Source of the DNA: JBBIQH01 sp964475945 | Lineage (GTDB): Archaea; Thermoproteota; Nitrososphaeria; Nitrososphaerales; Nitrosocaldaceae | Reading direction: 5' to 3' | NCBI GenBank assembly: GCA_964475945.1 | Contig: CAYYYF010000006.1 | Coordinates: 1 to 64,000, forward strand | Length of the DNA: 64,000 nucleotides | Shown: one piece after another, positions 1 through 8,484 of the stretch | How positions within the stretch are numbered: position 1 is the first letter of the stretch | How the letters are laid out: the number at the start of each line of letters is the position of its first letter | Program-made: the position numbers and the translations under genes | The notes under the pieces: generated by a model | Database searches by the model: none | The model's input: only the letters and a program-made list of their open reading frames with translations | Told to the model about the DNA's origin: nothing

Positions 1-55
1 ATCCATTAGGGTCTATGAAACAGGAAGCCTCGCCATTTATGGCGGGGTAGCTCAC
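1..55 (+). mobile_element. tnpB: Right end of a TnpB-type (IS200/IS605-like) element
   Basis: Only the last bases of the element are in the window. Reading + from base 3, the frame ends LGSMKQEASPFMAG and stops at 48-50, the usual C-terminal tail of archaeal TnpB proteins. The bases after it, ending GGCGGGGTAGCTCAC at about 55, also end the decayed tnpB element near 12526 on the other strand, so this is the conserved right-end hairpin. The element points into the dur3 gene on the opposite strand and interrupts it. The rest of tnpB lies to the left of the window. Confidence 0.75.
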
Positions 56-301
56 ACCAAACTGATATGCTACAGTTGAGGATTGGAGTAGTGTAGCTGC
101 CCATGTCCATGCTGAGACTACTGAAGCTGCAACCAAACCACTCTTTATGTTCCTTCCCGCAGTAGAGAACCACTCTGATGTCTCCTTTGTACCTAACCAC
201 TTGAACTCTGTCTTGATCAATAATGTTATAACAAGTGCCATTATAGATCCTAGACCTATGAGTATAAAGTAACCTACACCTTCAGAAAGTATAGGTTCCA
301 T
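56..301 (-). pseudogene. dur3: Urea/Na+ symporter DUR3, 5' fragment cut by an insertion sequence
   Basis: The minus-strand frame starts with ATG at 301 and encodes an N-terminal transmembrane helix followed by EWFSTAGRNIKSGLVAAS and AWTWAATLLQSSTVAYQFG, the hallmark start of DUR3-type urea transporters of the sodium:solute symporter family. The family normally continues GVSGPFWYA. Here the frame instead runs into the insertion-sequence end at about base 55 and codes for unrelated residues. About 82 residues of a protein of roughly 500-650 remain, so the gene cannot give a full transporter unless the element is precisely excised. The promoter lies in the divergent gap shared with reverse gyrase. 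Confidence 0.75.
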
Positions 302-553
302 GGTTGACACCTATTATTATATAGTAGGAGGTGATAGAATGAAATAAGCATTTATACCTAAAATAGATATTAAGATACTAATAAGCATTTATATGCTACC
401 TATTATAATTTTTATTCTTAGTTAATGTATATGAAGTAATTTTTATTTATCCTTTTTATTAATTATTAATTATTAATTATAATATAGTTCCTAAGTATGT
501 CTTAGAATAGTAGATGATAAAAATATATTAAAAATGATCGTTTTTATAATAGT
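302..553. promoter_or_regulatory. Divergent AT-rich promoter region, dur3 / reverse gyrase
   Basis: This gap separates two divergent genes. An AAATATATTA box at 521-530 lies about 28 bases before the reverse gyrase ATG (554), the spacing of a TATA box on a leaderless archaeal transcript. On the other side, CTATATAATA around 316-325 could serve dur3. The phrase ATAAGCATTTATA occurs twice (about 345-357 and 382-394), and an ATTAATT-type tandem stretch lies at 458-480. No ORF or RNA was recognised here. Confidence 0.45.
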
Positions 554-3500
554 ATGCAATCAATATTTAGAGATTTATGCCCAAATTGTGGAAATGATAT
601 CATGGATGAACGCTTAAGACTATCACTGCCATGTAGTAAATGTGTTGAAGATACTATAGATGGAGAAGATATCATAGCTAAGCAGATAAGAATTGGTGAG
701 TACCTTAAAGCAAAGAATAGATTACTTAACTACTCTAAGATATATAACGAGGCTAAAGCATTCAAGGAGTTTGAGAACTTGTTTATAAAGGCATTCAGCT
801 TTAACTTAAGGTCTAGCCAAAGAGAATGGGCTATACGCTTCCTTAGAGGGGAGAGCTTCTCTATAGTAGCTGCGCCAGGGTTAGGTAAGACCCATTTCGG
901 CGTATTTGCTTCAGTATTCAATGCATTAAATAATGGGAAGAGTTACATAATAGTGCCTACTCATATACTTGTTGAGCAAACATATAATATAGCAGAGAAC
1001 ATCCTTAAAAGGTTAGGTATCAATGACAAATATATAGTAAAGATACATTCTAAGATGAACAGTAAAGAAAGAGAGAAGAGCTTTAAGGTAATAGATCAGG
1101 CAGATATACTAATAACAACCTCATCGTTTTTGGTAAAAAGGTTTGATTACCTTAGTAATCTAAGATTTAATTTTATATTCGTTGATGATACGGATGCTTT
1201 ACTGAAGAGATCTAAAAATGCTATAAGAGTTCTAAAACTGATAGGATACAGTGATGAGGAGATAGAGCTGGCTATAGATGATATAAAGGCTAGAAGGTTC
1301 ATTGGTAATACTAAAGAAGATAATAGCAAAGGTATAGTTATAGTATCAAGTGCTACAGTTAAGCCAAAGGGTTTGGCCCCTTTGATCTTCAAATACCTCC
1401 TAGGCTTTGATATAGGCGTATCTATAACAAACATAAGAAATATTGTAGATGTATATGTAACTCCTGATGAGATAAACATAGATAAATTAATAAAGGATCT
1501 AGGAGGAGGTGGTATTGTATTTGTTAACCAGTATGAAGGTGAGGAGCATGCTTTAAGGATATCAGAGCTATTAAAGAGTAAAGGTATCAAGGCTGAAGCA
1601 TATGTATCAAGCAAGGCTAAACCAGATCTCTTAGATAGGTTTAAGAATGGTGAGATAGACGTCTTAGTTGGTGTTGCAATATATTATGGAATACTTGTTA
1701 GAGGTCTAAATATACCAGATAGGATAAGATATATTGTCTTTACCTCTATACCTAAGATAAGATTTAAATTAACAGAACTAACAGCCAGCAGTGTAAAGGC
1801 ATTCTTTACAATATTTAAAAGGTATATACCTAGGAGGTATAGAGATAAGGCTGCATACTATAGTAGATTGGATATTAGTAATAAACTTGAAGAGGCAATA
1901 GATCTAGTAACTAATATAATAAATGATCAGGAATTCTTACAAGCAATAAAAGCTAACCCTTTAATCAAGTTTAATAATGATAAGAGCATTGAGATGCCAG
2001 ACACAAAGACTTATATACAGGCATCTGGTAGGTCTTCAAGACTTTATGCTGGAGGGGTGACCAAGGGTTTATCATTAGTAATAGTTGACGATCAAGAACT
2101 CTTTAAGGCATTAGAACTTCAGCTGAGATGGTACTTTGATAATGCTAAATTTATGAAGTTAAATGAGATAGACCTGAATAATATATTAAAAGAGATTGAT
2201 GAAGATAGAAGTAAATTAAAGAATGTTAATGAGGTTAAAGATATAGTTAGAACAGCACTTATTATAGTAGAGTCACCAAACAAGGCAGAGACTATATCTA
2301 GGCTACTAGGAAAACCAGCAAGGAGAAGAAGACTAGGGGTAGACTCCTACGAGGTAACAATAGGCAATTATTTAATAAATGTTGTTGCTAGTAAAGGGCA
2401 TATACTGGATTTGGTTGAGGAGGGTGGTGATAAGCATGGTGTATATATAAGTGACTCAAAGTTTATCCCGATCTATTCTACTATTAAAAGATGTAATAAA
2501 TGCTTGCACCAATTCATATATTATAAATCATGTCCAAGATGCTCTGTAACAGATTTAAGTGATACAATTACTAGAATTGAGAGGATAAGGGAGTTAGCAT
2601 ACGAATCTGATATAGTGTTAATAGGTACAGATCCAGATAGAGAAGGGGAGAAGATTGCTTGGGATCTGGAGCATATGATCAAGCCTGTAAACGATAAGGT
2701 GTATAGGATAGAGTTCCATGAGATAACTGCTAGAGCATTAAGGAGAGCATTAAATGATATTAAGAGTATAAACAATAGGCTTGTTGATGCGCAGATGGTT
2801 AGAAGGATAGAGGATAGGTTACTTGGGTTTGAACTGAGTAAAAAGTTATGGAGTGTATTTAATAACAAGACATTATCTGCTGGTAGAGTCCAGACACCAG
2901 TGTTGGGTTGGATAATAAATAGGTTTGATAATTGCCTTAAATCAAAGCAGTATGTATTAACTTTAACCCTTGAGAATGGCTTCAGATTCAATTTAAATTA
3001 CAGAGATAAACCAAGCACAATACCTAAGGAGTTAGACTGCATCATAAGAGAGGAGGTTAGAGAGTTACATACTCCAAAGCCATTATCTACAGATTCTATG
3101 TTATATGAAGCATTTAGACAGTTGCATCTTAATGCAAACCTTACAATGCAGCTTGCACAAGATCTATTTGAACTAGGTCTAATAACATACCATAGGACTG
3201 ATAGCATTAGGGTAAGTAATGAAGGTATTGAATTAGCTAAAGAGTATATATCACAGCATTATGGCAATTATTTCTTTGCAAGGGTATGGGGTGATGAAGG
3301 TGCACATGAGTGTATCAGACCTACTAAACCAATTGATGGTAATGAATTACTTGATTATATTAAAGAGATGAATATATTACGTAGTATTACATCAAATCAT
3401 ATAAGATTATACTCGTTAGTCTTTAAACGCTTCATAGCAAGCCAGATGAGCAATGCTAAGGTTAGATATCAGATAGCATATATCCCTAGCCTAAATACAA

Positions 3501-3658
3501 CTATAGAATTACCTATAAAGGTAGAAGAGGAAGGTTTTACCAGAGTATTACCAATTAAATGTTATGATAGAATAGATACTAAGGTTAAAGTAAAAGATTC
3601 CATTCTTAAAAAGAAGGCTACTATCCATATACTCAAGGCGAGTTGGTTAAGGAGATGA
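554..3658 (+). CDS. rgy: Reverse gyrase, main part (ends at a frameshift)
   Basis: Reverse gyrase introduces positive supercoils into DNA and is the marker enzyme of thermophiles. Visible in order: N-terminal zinc finger (CPNC..CSKC, residues 9-30), Walker A APGLGKT (about 107-113), DEAD-like VDDTDALLK (about 211), helicase domain 2, a TOPRIM domain starting IIVESPNKAE (about 570), an internal zinc finger CNKC..CPRC (about 646-663), DPDREGEK (about 694), SAGRVQTP, and the catalytic tyrosine in ITYHRTDS (about 880). The frame fails after SILKKKA. With one extra A in the run at 3608-3612 it would read on through KEGYYPYTQGELVKEM into the next frame. Both parts together give about 1,120 residues, a normal family length. 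All catalytic motifs lie before the break. Confidence 0.9.
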   Translation: MQSIFRDLCPNCGNDIMDERLRLSLPCSKCVEDTIDGEDIIAKQIRIGEYLKAKNRLLNYSKIYNEAKAFKEFENLFIKAFSFNLRSSQREWAIRFLRGESFSIVAAPGLGKTHFGVFASVFNALNNGKSYIIVPTHILVEQTYNIAENILKRLGINDKYIVKIHSKMNSKEREKSFKVIDQADILITTSSFLVKRFDYLSNLRFNFIFVDDTDALLKRSKNAIRVLKLIGYSDEEIELAIDDIKARRFIGNTKEDNSKGIVIVSSATVKPKGLAPLIFKYLLGFDIGVSITNIRNIVDVYVTPDEINIDKLIKDLGGGGIVFVNQYEGEEHALRISELLKSKGIKAEAYVSSKAKPDLLDRFKNGEIDVLVGVAIYYGILVRGLNIPDRIRYIVFTSIPKIRFKLTELTASSVKAFFTIFKRYIPRRYRDKAAYYSRLDISNKLEEAIDLVTNIINDQEFLQAIKANPLIKFNNDKSIEMPDTKTYIQASGRSSRLYAGGVTKGLSLVIVDDQELFKALELQLRWYFDNAKFMKLNEIDLNNILKEIDEDRSKLKNVNEVKDIVRTALIIVESPNKAETISRLLGKPARRRRLGVDSYEVTIGNYLINVVASKGHILDLVEEGGDKHGVYISDSKFIPIYSTIKRCNKCLHQFIYYKSCPRCSVTDLSDTITRIERIRELAYESDIVLIGTDPDREGEKIAWDLEHMIKPVNDKVYRIEFHEITARALRRALNDIKSINNRLVDAQMVRRIEDRLLGFELSKKLWSVFNNKTLSAGRVQTPVLGWIINRFDNCLKSKQYVLTLTLENGFRFNLNYRDKPSTIPKELDCIIREEVRELHTPKPLSTDSMLYEAFRQLHLNANLTMQLAQDLFELGLITYHRTDSIRVSNEGIELAKEYISQHYGNYFFARVWGDEGAHECIRPTKPIDGNELLDYIKEMNILRSITSNHIRLYSLVFKRFIASQMSNAKVRYQIAYIPSLNTTIELPIKVEEEGFTRVLPIKCYDRIDTKVKVKDSILKKKATIHILKASWLRR

Positions 3659-3927
3659 AGGAGAAGGGTATAGGAAGACCATCAACATATTCCATAATAA
3701 TAAATCATATACTAGAGAAGAGATATGCTGTAGATTCTAAAGGATTCCTTATACCTACAAGGCTAGGAAGAATGGTTTATGAGTTTCTATCAAGGAGTTA
3801 TGGATATCTTGTATCTGAGGAATTAACAAAGGAGTTGGAATCCAAGATGGATAAAATAGAAGAGGGTAATGTTGATCCAAACGATGTACTACAAGTATTA
3901 GCCGGATTGATAATGAATATTAAATGA
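3643..3927 (+). CDS. rgy: Reverse gyrase, C-terminal part in the shifted frame
   Basis: This frame carries the end of the topoisomerase IA domain: KEMKEKGIGRPSTY followed by the final helix-rich segment ending GLIMNIK. In intact reverse gyrases it is continuous with the catalytic core. Homologous sequence (KEGYYPYTQGELV) begins at about 3610, before the first start codon of this frame, so it is the distal piece of one gene rather than a separate gene. It could be joined by a -1 shift at the AAAAAG site (3608-3613), or be a casualty of a one-base loss there. Confidence 0.85.
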   Translation: MVKEMKEKGIGRPSTYSIIINHILEKRYAVDSKGFLIPTRLGRMVYEFLSRSYGYLVSEELTKELESKMDKIEEGNVDPNDVLQVLAGLIMNIK

Positions 3928-3995
3928 CAAGTAATCTTATTTTAGTTAGAATTTCTATTTAGATAAACTAATAAGTAATTTCTTTATTATAATTC

Positions 3996-4061
3996 TATAC
4001 AGCTATGATGATTCAGAGTTAATCTGATGCATGATGTAAAGGCATTAATCTGAGCTGTATA
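3996..4061 (+). ncRNA. C/D box sRNA (2'-O-methylation guide)
   Basis: The sequence fits the archaeal C/D box plan: box C ATGATGA (4005-4011), 12-nt guide TTCAGAGTTAAT (4012-4023), box D' CTGA (4024-4027), spacer TGC, box C' ATGATGT (4031-4037), 12-nt guide AAAGGCATTAAT (4038-4049), box D CTGA (4050-4053). A perfect 9-bp terminal stem TATACAGCT/AGCTGTATA (3996-4004 with 4053-4061) closes it. Both guides have the normal 12-nt length. Such RNAs assemble with L7Ae, Nop5 and fibrillarin and direct methylation opposite the fifth base before each D box. The predicted targets are ATTAACTCTGAA and ATTAATGCCTTT; I could not assign them to an rRNA or tRNA site. Confidence 0.85.
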
Positions 4062-4172
4062 ATAGTAAATTGTTATCTGCATATATAATACATGTGTATA
4101 ATATACTACTAGCATAAGTAATTAGATCTTTATTTCCATAAACTTTTATAATCGGTTAATAATAATTATCTT

Positions 4173-4532
4173 ATGGTTTCAGAGGATGAACCAAGTTCTT
4201 CTGAGGTTAGAGATGAAGGTATTAACATGAAGGAAGAAGTGAAGGAAGAGGCAAAGAGAGTTAAAGGAAAGGGAAGAGGAAGGAGAGGTAGAAAGAAGAA
4301 AGAAGAAGCTGCAACTACTACAGTAGAAGCAAAGGAATCAGTACCAGTAAAGAGACTGTTAAGAAGGTTAGATAGGCATGAATCTACACTACAAGAGTTA
4401 TCATCCAGTATAAAGTTACTAAGATCAAAGAGATTTATGAAGAAGATAGACTCGATAGAGACTCTAATCAAAGAGGTTAAGGCATTGGATAGAAGGTTAA
4501 GGAGGGTTGAGAAGATTATAGGTAAGAAATAG
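4173..4532 (+). CDS. Lys/Arg-rich protein with C-terminal coiled coil, hypothetical
   Basis: This 119-residue protein has three parts: an acidic start (residues 1-24), a very basic stretch KGKGRGRRGRKKK (about 30-45), and a heptad-rich C-terminal half (VKRLLRRLDRHESTLQELSS onward) likely to form a coiled coil. No known catalytic motif or membrane segment is present. The basic tail plus coiled coil suggests nucleic-acid binding or a structural role, but this is inference. TTTATAAT at 4144-4151 lies 27 bases before the ATG, so the gene probably has its own leaderless transcript. It stands alone between a guide RNA and a decayed region. Confidence 0.65.
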   Translation: MVSEDEPSSSEVRDEGINMKEEVKEEAKRVKGKGRGRRGRKKKEEAATTTVEAKESVPVKRLLRRLDRHESTLQELSSSIKLLRSKRFMKKIDSIETLIKEVKALDRRLRRVEKIIGKK

Positions 4533-4636
4533 ATATAAAGATAAGGTATTATCTTTAATTAGAATTTTTATTTAATTATTAACATAGATAGTTGATTTAT
4601 GATAATTGACAAATTGACATATACATTTCTCTACCA

Positions 4637-4956
4637 CTATATTCTAAACCTTTGTTGTATAAGGGTTGTGCCTATTATACCCAAGATCATACCTATAGTA
4701 CCTAAATAACTACCAATACTTGCAATCAAGAATGCTGTTACTAATGCTATCCATAGCATGCTATCTACTCTATAATAAAGTCTAATAGTACCAATAAGTA
4801 TGACTATACCAAATCCTATTTCTGGAAATCCTCTAGTTACATCTAACCAAGATGATGAAAAGTATTCAACTGTATAGAATTCATTATGTCACTTGTTATA
4901 ATTAAGAAGCTAGCAATTAATAGTAACATAATGGGTATTTTACTATCAACAGCCAT
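4637..4956 (-). pseudogene. Small multi-pass membrane protein with a frameshift
   Basis: From ATG at 4956 the frame reads MAVDSKIPIMLLLIASFLII, a first membrane helix, and then derails. In the neighbouring frame the sequence resumes as EFYTVEYFSSSW and continues through two more hydrophobic segments to a stop at 4637, giving roughly 105 residues in total. One lost base around 4885-4895 explains the break. I do not recognise the family. It is one of three damaged minus-strand genes in a row between the 119-residue protein and tRNA-Glu. The gap 4533-4636 holds nothing else that I can identify. Confidence 0.5.
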
Positions 4957-5037
4957 ATCTTATAGGCATTAAAGATATTTTTCATTCTTAATTACTGCTC
5001 TTACTTATGTTAAGGTTTGATCTCCTTAAACATACCC

Positions 5038-5649
5038 TTAATTCTCAATCCATTCTAAGCATATTGGACCTTCCCAAGGCTCTAGTTTAGACTTAGCTAT
5101 AACAACCTTTATATTCTCTATATTTTGGATAATCAAGTCTTCATATGTTTGATCTGTAACTATTATAATATCTACAACCTCTTCACTCTTTAGTAATACT
5201 TCTCCTATAGTTATATTATTCCCAAAGAGCATTCCTCTGATATATCCTCTACACTTAAAGTAGATTCATCCTTCTTTTTAACCTGATTATCTATGTAGAA
5301 TTTAACTGCACTACTAGGTCTTACTATATTCCCATTATTATTTATATAAACCAGCCTTGAATGCTACGAGAGTATTAGTGCCATAAAGGAAATCCTTACC
5401 TACTACCTTGACTAATCCATTGTAGAGTTCTGCAGTCTTCTGAAACTTATCTTGTGCTGGATGTAGTATGAAGACTACTAGGTTACCATTGAGATCTGTA
5501 GTAGCATTATTATAGTTGCTGTTATAGTTAATATCATACGATGTTATATTCCTATTATTGTTTATTGCTACTGCATTAATAGCATATGGAATGGTTATTG
5601 ATACTACTACTGTAACTATTAATAATATTACATTCTTGTTACCCTTCAT
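5038..5649 (-). pseudogene. Exported protein of unknown function, frameshifted
   Basis: The frame opens at 5649 with a classic signal anchor (MKGNKNVILLIVTVVVSITI), then an Asn-rich linker and a globular part, and stops early at 5338. Similar-quality coding sequence continues in a second frame (NNGNIVRPSSAVKFYIDN) and in a third (ITIGEVLLKSEEVVDIIIVT to the stop at 5038). At least two single-base shifts are therefore needed to restore a protein of about 200 residues. The overall plan (signal anchor, then a short alpha/beta exported domain) resembles the damaged exported gene at 41092-41662, but I cannot show homology by eye. Confidence 0.5.
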
Positions 5650-5650
5650 C

Positions 5651-6030
5651 TTATATCACCATATTTAATACTGTGCCAACATCCATATATCCTGTTTGTG
5701 AGTAACCGGCAACTCTTGCTATAACAGCAAGTATGGGAAGTATTAATTTGAAGACTGTCTGCTGATGAGATTACCTATTATTCCATCTAACTCATATTGT
5801 ACCGCCTATACAAGTATATTATGTGAATACTGTTACCCTAGCTGCAAGAGAACGTAATACTTAAGTAGTACCGTTAGTACAACTCCGAACGGTACTTGAG
5901 GTGCTAAATAACATGATAAAGTAGCCTTTCTAACAGTTGTTAGAGTGTAAGCATCATGAATTACGGTATCTATTATTAATATAGATATGGTTATAAGAAT
6001 AGGTATATACTATTTAGATATGTCAGCCAT
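5651..6030 (-). pseudogene. Decayed membrane/exported gene remnant
   Basis: From ATG at 6030 the frame meets a stop after MADISK. It then reads on as hydrophobic sequence (IPILITISILIIDTVIHDAY) with further stops, and ends in another frame with VIARVAGYSQTGYMDVGTVL just before 5651. The stop is immediately followed by the next gene's ATG at 5649, as in an operon. Several disruptions are present, so this is more degraded than its two downstream neighbours. No family was recognised. Confidence 0.35.
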
Positions 6031-6142
6031 ATTATTTTAATATAAGACTGATATATATCGCTGCTATAAAGTTAATATTATCTATTCTATTTCTACTAAT
6101 AAGTAAACTACAATATCTTGTCTATATTACAATACATGATAA

Positions 6143-6218
6143 TGCTCCGGGCGGGATTTGAACCCGCGATCAGCGGCTCGAGAGGCCGCTATGCTTAACC
6201 GGGCTACACCACCGGAGC
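6143..6218 (-). tRNA. tRNA-Glu (CTC anticodon)
   Basis: The minus-strand sequence folds as a standard tRNA. Acceptor stem GCTCCGG pairs with CCGGAGC and is followed by discriminator A. The D arm is present. The anticodon stem GCGGC/GCCGC encloses loop CTCTCGA with anticodon CTC (reads GAG). The T arm CGCGGGTTCAAATCCCGC is canonical. There is no intron and no encoded CCA. The stems are GC-rich against AT-rich surroundings, as expected for a thermophile. I saw no sign of an integrated element using its 3' end. Confidence 0.93.
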
Positions 6219-6268
6219 ACCTTTATGCTTAAGACATACAATGAGCAATTTAAAATTATCTTATCGTA

Positions 6269-7228
6269 TCATTCATTCTTCTTAACCTTCTTACCTTCTC
6301 TATACATTATTAGGAAGAGATAGCCAGCAAGCCATGGCAGGAACATTATTTCACCAGCAACAGAGTGGAATGACTCAAATGAGTTAACATCGGCACTAAC
6401 CAACAATACATATAATGATAATGCTAATATCCTTAGGGTATTAACGAATACAGTACCAAGAGCACCTATACCAAAGTATAATGCCTTCCTCCTAGCACTT
6501 ATATTCATCTTTAATAGGAAGGCAAGCATAACAAGGGTGTATATTATTATACTATGCACACCAGCAGATGGCCAGAATACTTGTAATGCCATAGAACCTT
6601 TATGCCCATTAAGTATGATCATATTACCTTTAGTATATACACTCCCTATATCTACAAATGTATCAATGGTATTTACTATTAATGCATCAAACTGTAGGAG
6701 ATAAGGTACTATGAACTGTAATGGTCCTAGTGTATTATAGGGGAAGAATGCATCAAGTGAGAGTATAATAGCACTTCCTAGCAAGTATATAGGGCTTGCT
6801 GGAGCAATACTTATCCACCTTTTACCGTATGCCAATGCAAGAATAACAGTAAAGAATAGACCCATTGCTACATAATCCCATAACCATACCCAGCTATCTA
6901 CAAGTCTAACATTGTAAATACTTGCTGAATCTTTAATAACATCTCTATACCCATTCTCAAAAGATGCAAAGTATGACAGTATTGCTACTGTACATGCTAT
7001 CATTGCATATAACCTTGCTCTGCTTATGGTAACCCTTATACCAACTACCTCTGCTATCATGAACGCTACTGCAAATAGAAACCCTCCTCTTCCTTCGTTC
7101 CAACTCATACTATATGTATTTGGTGCTACTGCTAGAGTGTATACTATTGGAGAGAGTAGAATTATAATTACAATAAGATAACTATTTATTAACCCCATTT
7201 TAACATTCTTACCCTCTTCCTTTACCAT
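6269..7228 (-). CDS. Archaeosortase/exosortase-family membrane protein
   Basis: This 319-residue protein has about eight hydrophobic helices. The C-terminal half shows the exosortase/archaeosortase signature: WPSAGVHS (about residue 219-226), VNTLRI (about 260) and FHSVAGE (about 287), matching the family's Cys-box, Arg and His positions. Such enzymes are thought to cleave and anchor exported proteins with PEF/PGF-type C-terminal tails. The position usually held by cysteine (CxGxxS) is serine here (SAGVHS). I do not know whether that is normal for the thaumarchaeal subfamily. Possible substrates in the window are the VPEF-tailed protein at 28497-29933 and the VVPES-tailed protein at 31709-32167. 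The function is inferred from motifs. Confidence 0.7.
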   Translation of the reverse strand: MVKEEGKNVKMGLINSYLIVIIILLSPIVYTLAVAPNTYSMSWNEGRGGFLFAVAFMIAEVVGIRVTISRARLYAMIACTVAILSYFASFENGYRDVIKDSASIYNVRLVDSWVWLWDYVAMGLFFTVILALAYGKRWISIAPASPIYLLGSAIILSLDAFFPYNTLGPLQFIVPYLLQFDALIVNTIDTFVDIGSVYTKGNMIILNGHKGSMALQVFWPSAGVHSIIIYTLVMLAFLLKMNISARRKALYFGIGALGTVFVNTLRILALSLYVLLVSADVNSFESFHSVAGEIMFLPWLAGYLFLIMYREGKKVKKNE

Positions 7229-7249
7229 CTATACTTGTATTATTATACA

Positions 7250-8470
7250 TCATACTATATAATCCATTATACTTCTATTGTCTTTTAAAGATCTAAGTAT
7301 GTAACTATACTTAACCCATTCACTCAGTGGTATCTTAAGGTTGCTTATAGCATGTTTTACAGCATCCTCAACACTAGTAAACCTTAATGGTCTCTCCTTA
7401 AACATTGCTCTTAGCTGCTCCCTAACGAACCATACACCTATAGGCATGTTAAACCCAGGATATATCTCTCTAAGCATTAATACCCTACCTTGTCTATTTA
7501 TACTCTTAAGATGCTCAGCAGCAGCAAGCCTTGCTGAATAATAGCATCCTCCAACTATGGCATAATGCTTCAAACCAGTATATCCTTCATGATCACCTAT
7601 GATCTCTATCTTTGCACTATTATTCCATACAGTGTTAGGATACCAAGCCTCTATCCACTCAAACTCCCATGCACCAGGTAGTATTATGCATAAGAATCTG
7701 TTAAGTTGCTTATCCCTTAAATATACAAGGGGTTCATTAACCCATGGCTTATCCCTTATCCCATCTACTAAGAACCTTGAGAGTGTATCATCTACAGCTG
7801 TTATACTCCATCTTGTAGGTAAGAACCTCCTTCTCCTCTTCATACCCAAGCATCCTATACTTAGTGCCCTTGCTATGCTACTTACACTAACATTACTCAT
7901 ATAGAGTTGTATAATAGCAACTCTAGCATGAAGATCATCGTAGTATATCTTCTCTATCCTTGTATCAACACTTACATTACCAAGCTCTAACGCTGTTAGT
8001 TCTGCTGACGGTCCAAATGGGGGTATAGTATCACTTACACTAGGCATCTTGCTTACCTTTGATATATGCATTCTAGCATCTATTGGTTTATATGCCATGG
8101 CAACCTCTTGCATCCTTACTATATTGCTATCTCTATCTGAGGCTTGATCTACACGCACAGTATACTTGCCTCTAACTAGGGTTAGTCTAAACCTTAACAC
8201 ATCTACAATACTCATCCTAGTCCACGCCTCTGGATAATCGTAGAGACTTGCATTATACTCATCTACTGACATGTAAGGTATCATAGGGCCTATGCTTATC
8301 TTAGGGTAACCTATCCTACCTACAAATACAGAAGGAGGGGTATAGCCCTCTATTATACTTGCATTGAGTGGTTTAATATTAATGCTATCTGCAAGTATTG
8401 GGCAGTAGGTTAGTCCACATAGATACTTTGCCCCTCTACACTTTACGCATAGTGATGGAGGTATATTCAT
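7250..8470 (-). CDS. nreA: NreA-family DNA repair protein
   Basis: The N-terminus NIPPSLCVKCRGAKYLCGL with its Cys cluster, and the downstream IEGYTPPSVFVGRIGYPKIS block, are the signature of the archaeal Nre family. NreA is linked to DNA-damage repair and binds PCNA in other archaea. The 406-residue length is normal. The family often ends in a PCNA-interacting peptide; this protein ends RSIMDYIV, which could be a weak version but is not a clear match. It lies 21 bases after the archaeosortase-like gene's upstream end, and both are on the minus strand. Confidence 0.85.
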   Translation of the reverse strand: MNIPPSLCVKCRGAKYLCGLTYCPILADSINIKPLNASIIEGYTPPSVFVGRIGYPKISIGPMIPYMSVDEYNASLYDYPEAWTRMSIVDVLRFRLTLVRGKYTVRVDQASDRDSNIVRMQEVAMAYKPIDARMHISKVSKMPSVSDTIPPFGPSAELTALELGNVSVDTRIEKIYYDDLHARVAIIQLYMSNVSVSSIARALSIGCLGMKRRRRFLPTRWSITAVDDTLSRFLVDGIRDKPWVNEPLVYLRDKQLNRFLCIILPGAWEFEWIEAWYPNTVWNNSAKIEIIGDHEGYTGLKHYAIVGGCYYSARLAAAEHLKSINRQGRVLMLREIYPGFNMPIGVWFVREQLRAMFKERPLRFTSVEDAVKHAISNLKIPLSEWVKYSYILRSLKDNRSIMDYIV

Positions 8471-8484
8471 ATTAAAGATAATAG

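Noticed and set aside
458..480. TTAATTAT tandem repeat upstream of reverse gyrase as a CRISPR or origin element
   Set aside because: It is a short AT repeat with no spacers, no cas genes and no Cdc6/Orc1 gene nearby; simple AT-rich promoter DNA is enough to explain it.
1147..1614. Long minus-strand frame inside reverse gyrase
   Set aside because: It overlaps the helicase domain coding sequence, with low-complexity Ser/Leu/Ile translation. It is an antisense artefact.
6143..6218. tRNA-Glu as an integration (att) site
   Set aside because: No duplicate of the tRNA 3' end and no integrase gene was seen in the window; the adjacent decayed genes do not look like a provirus.
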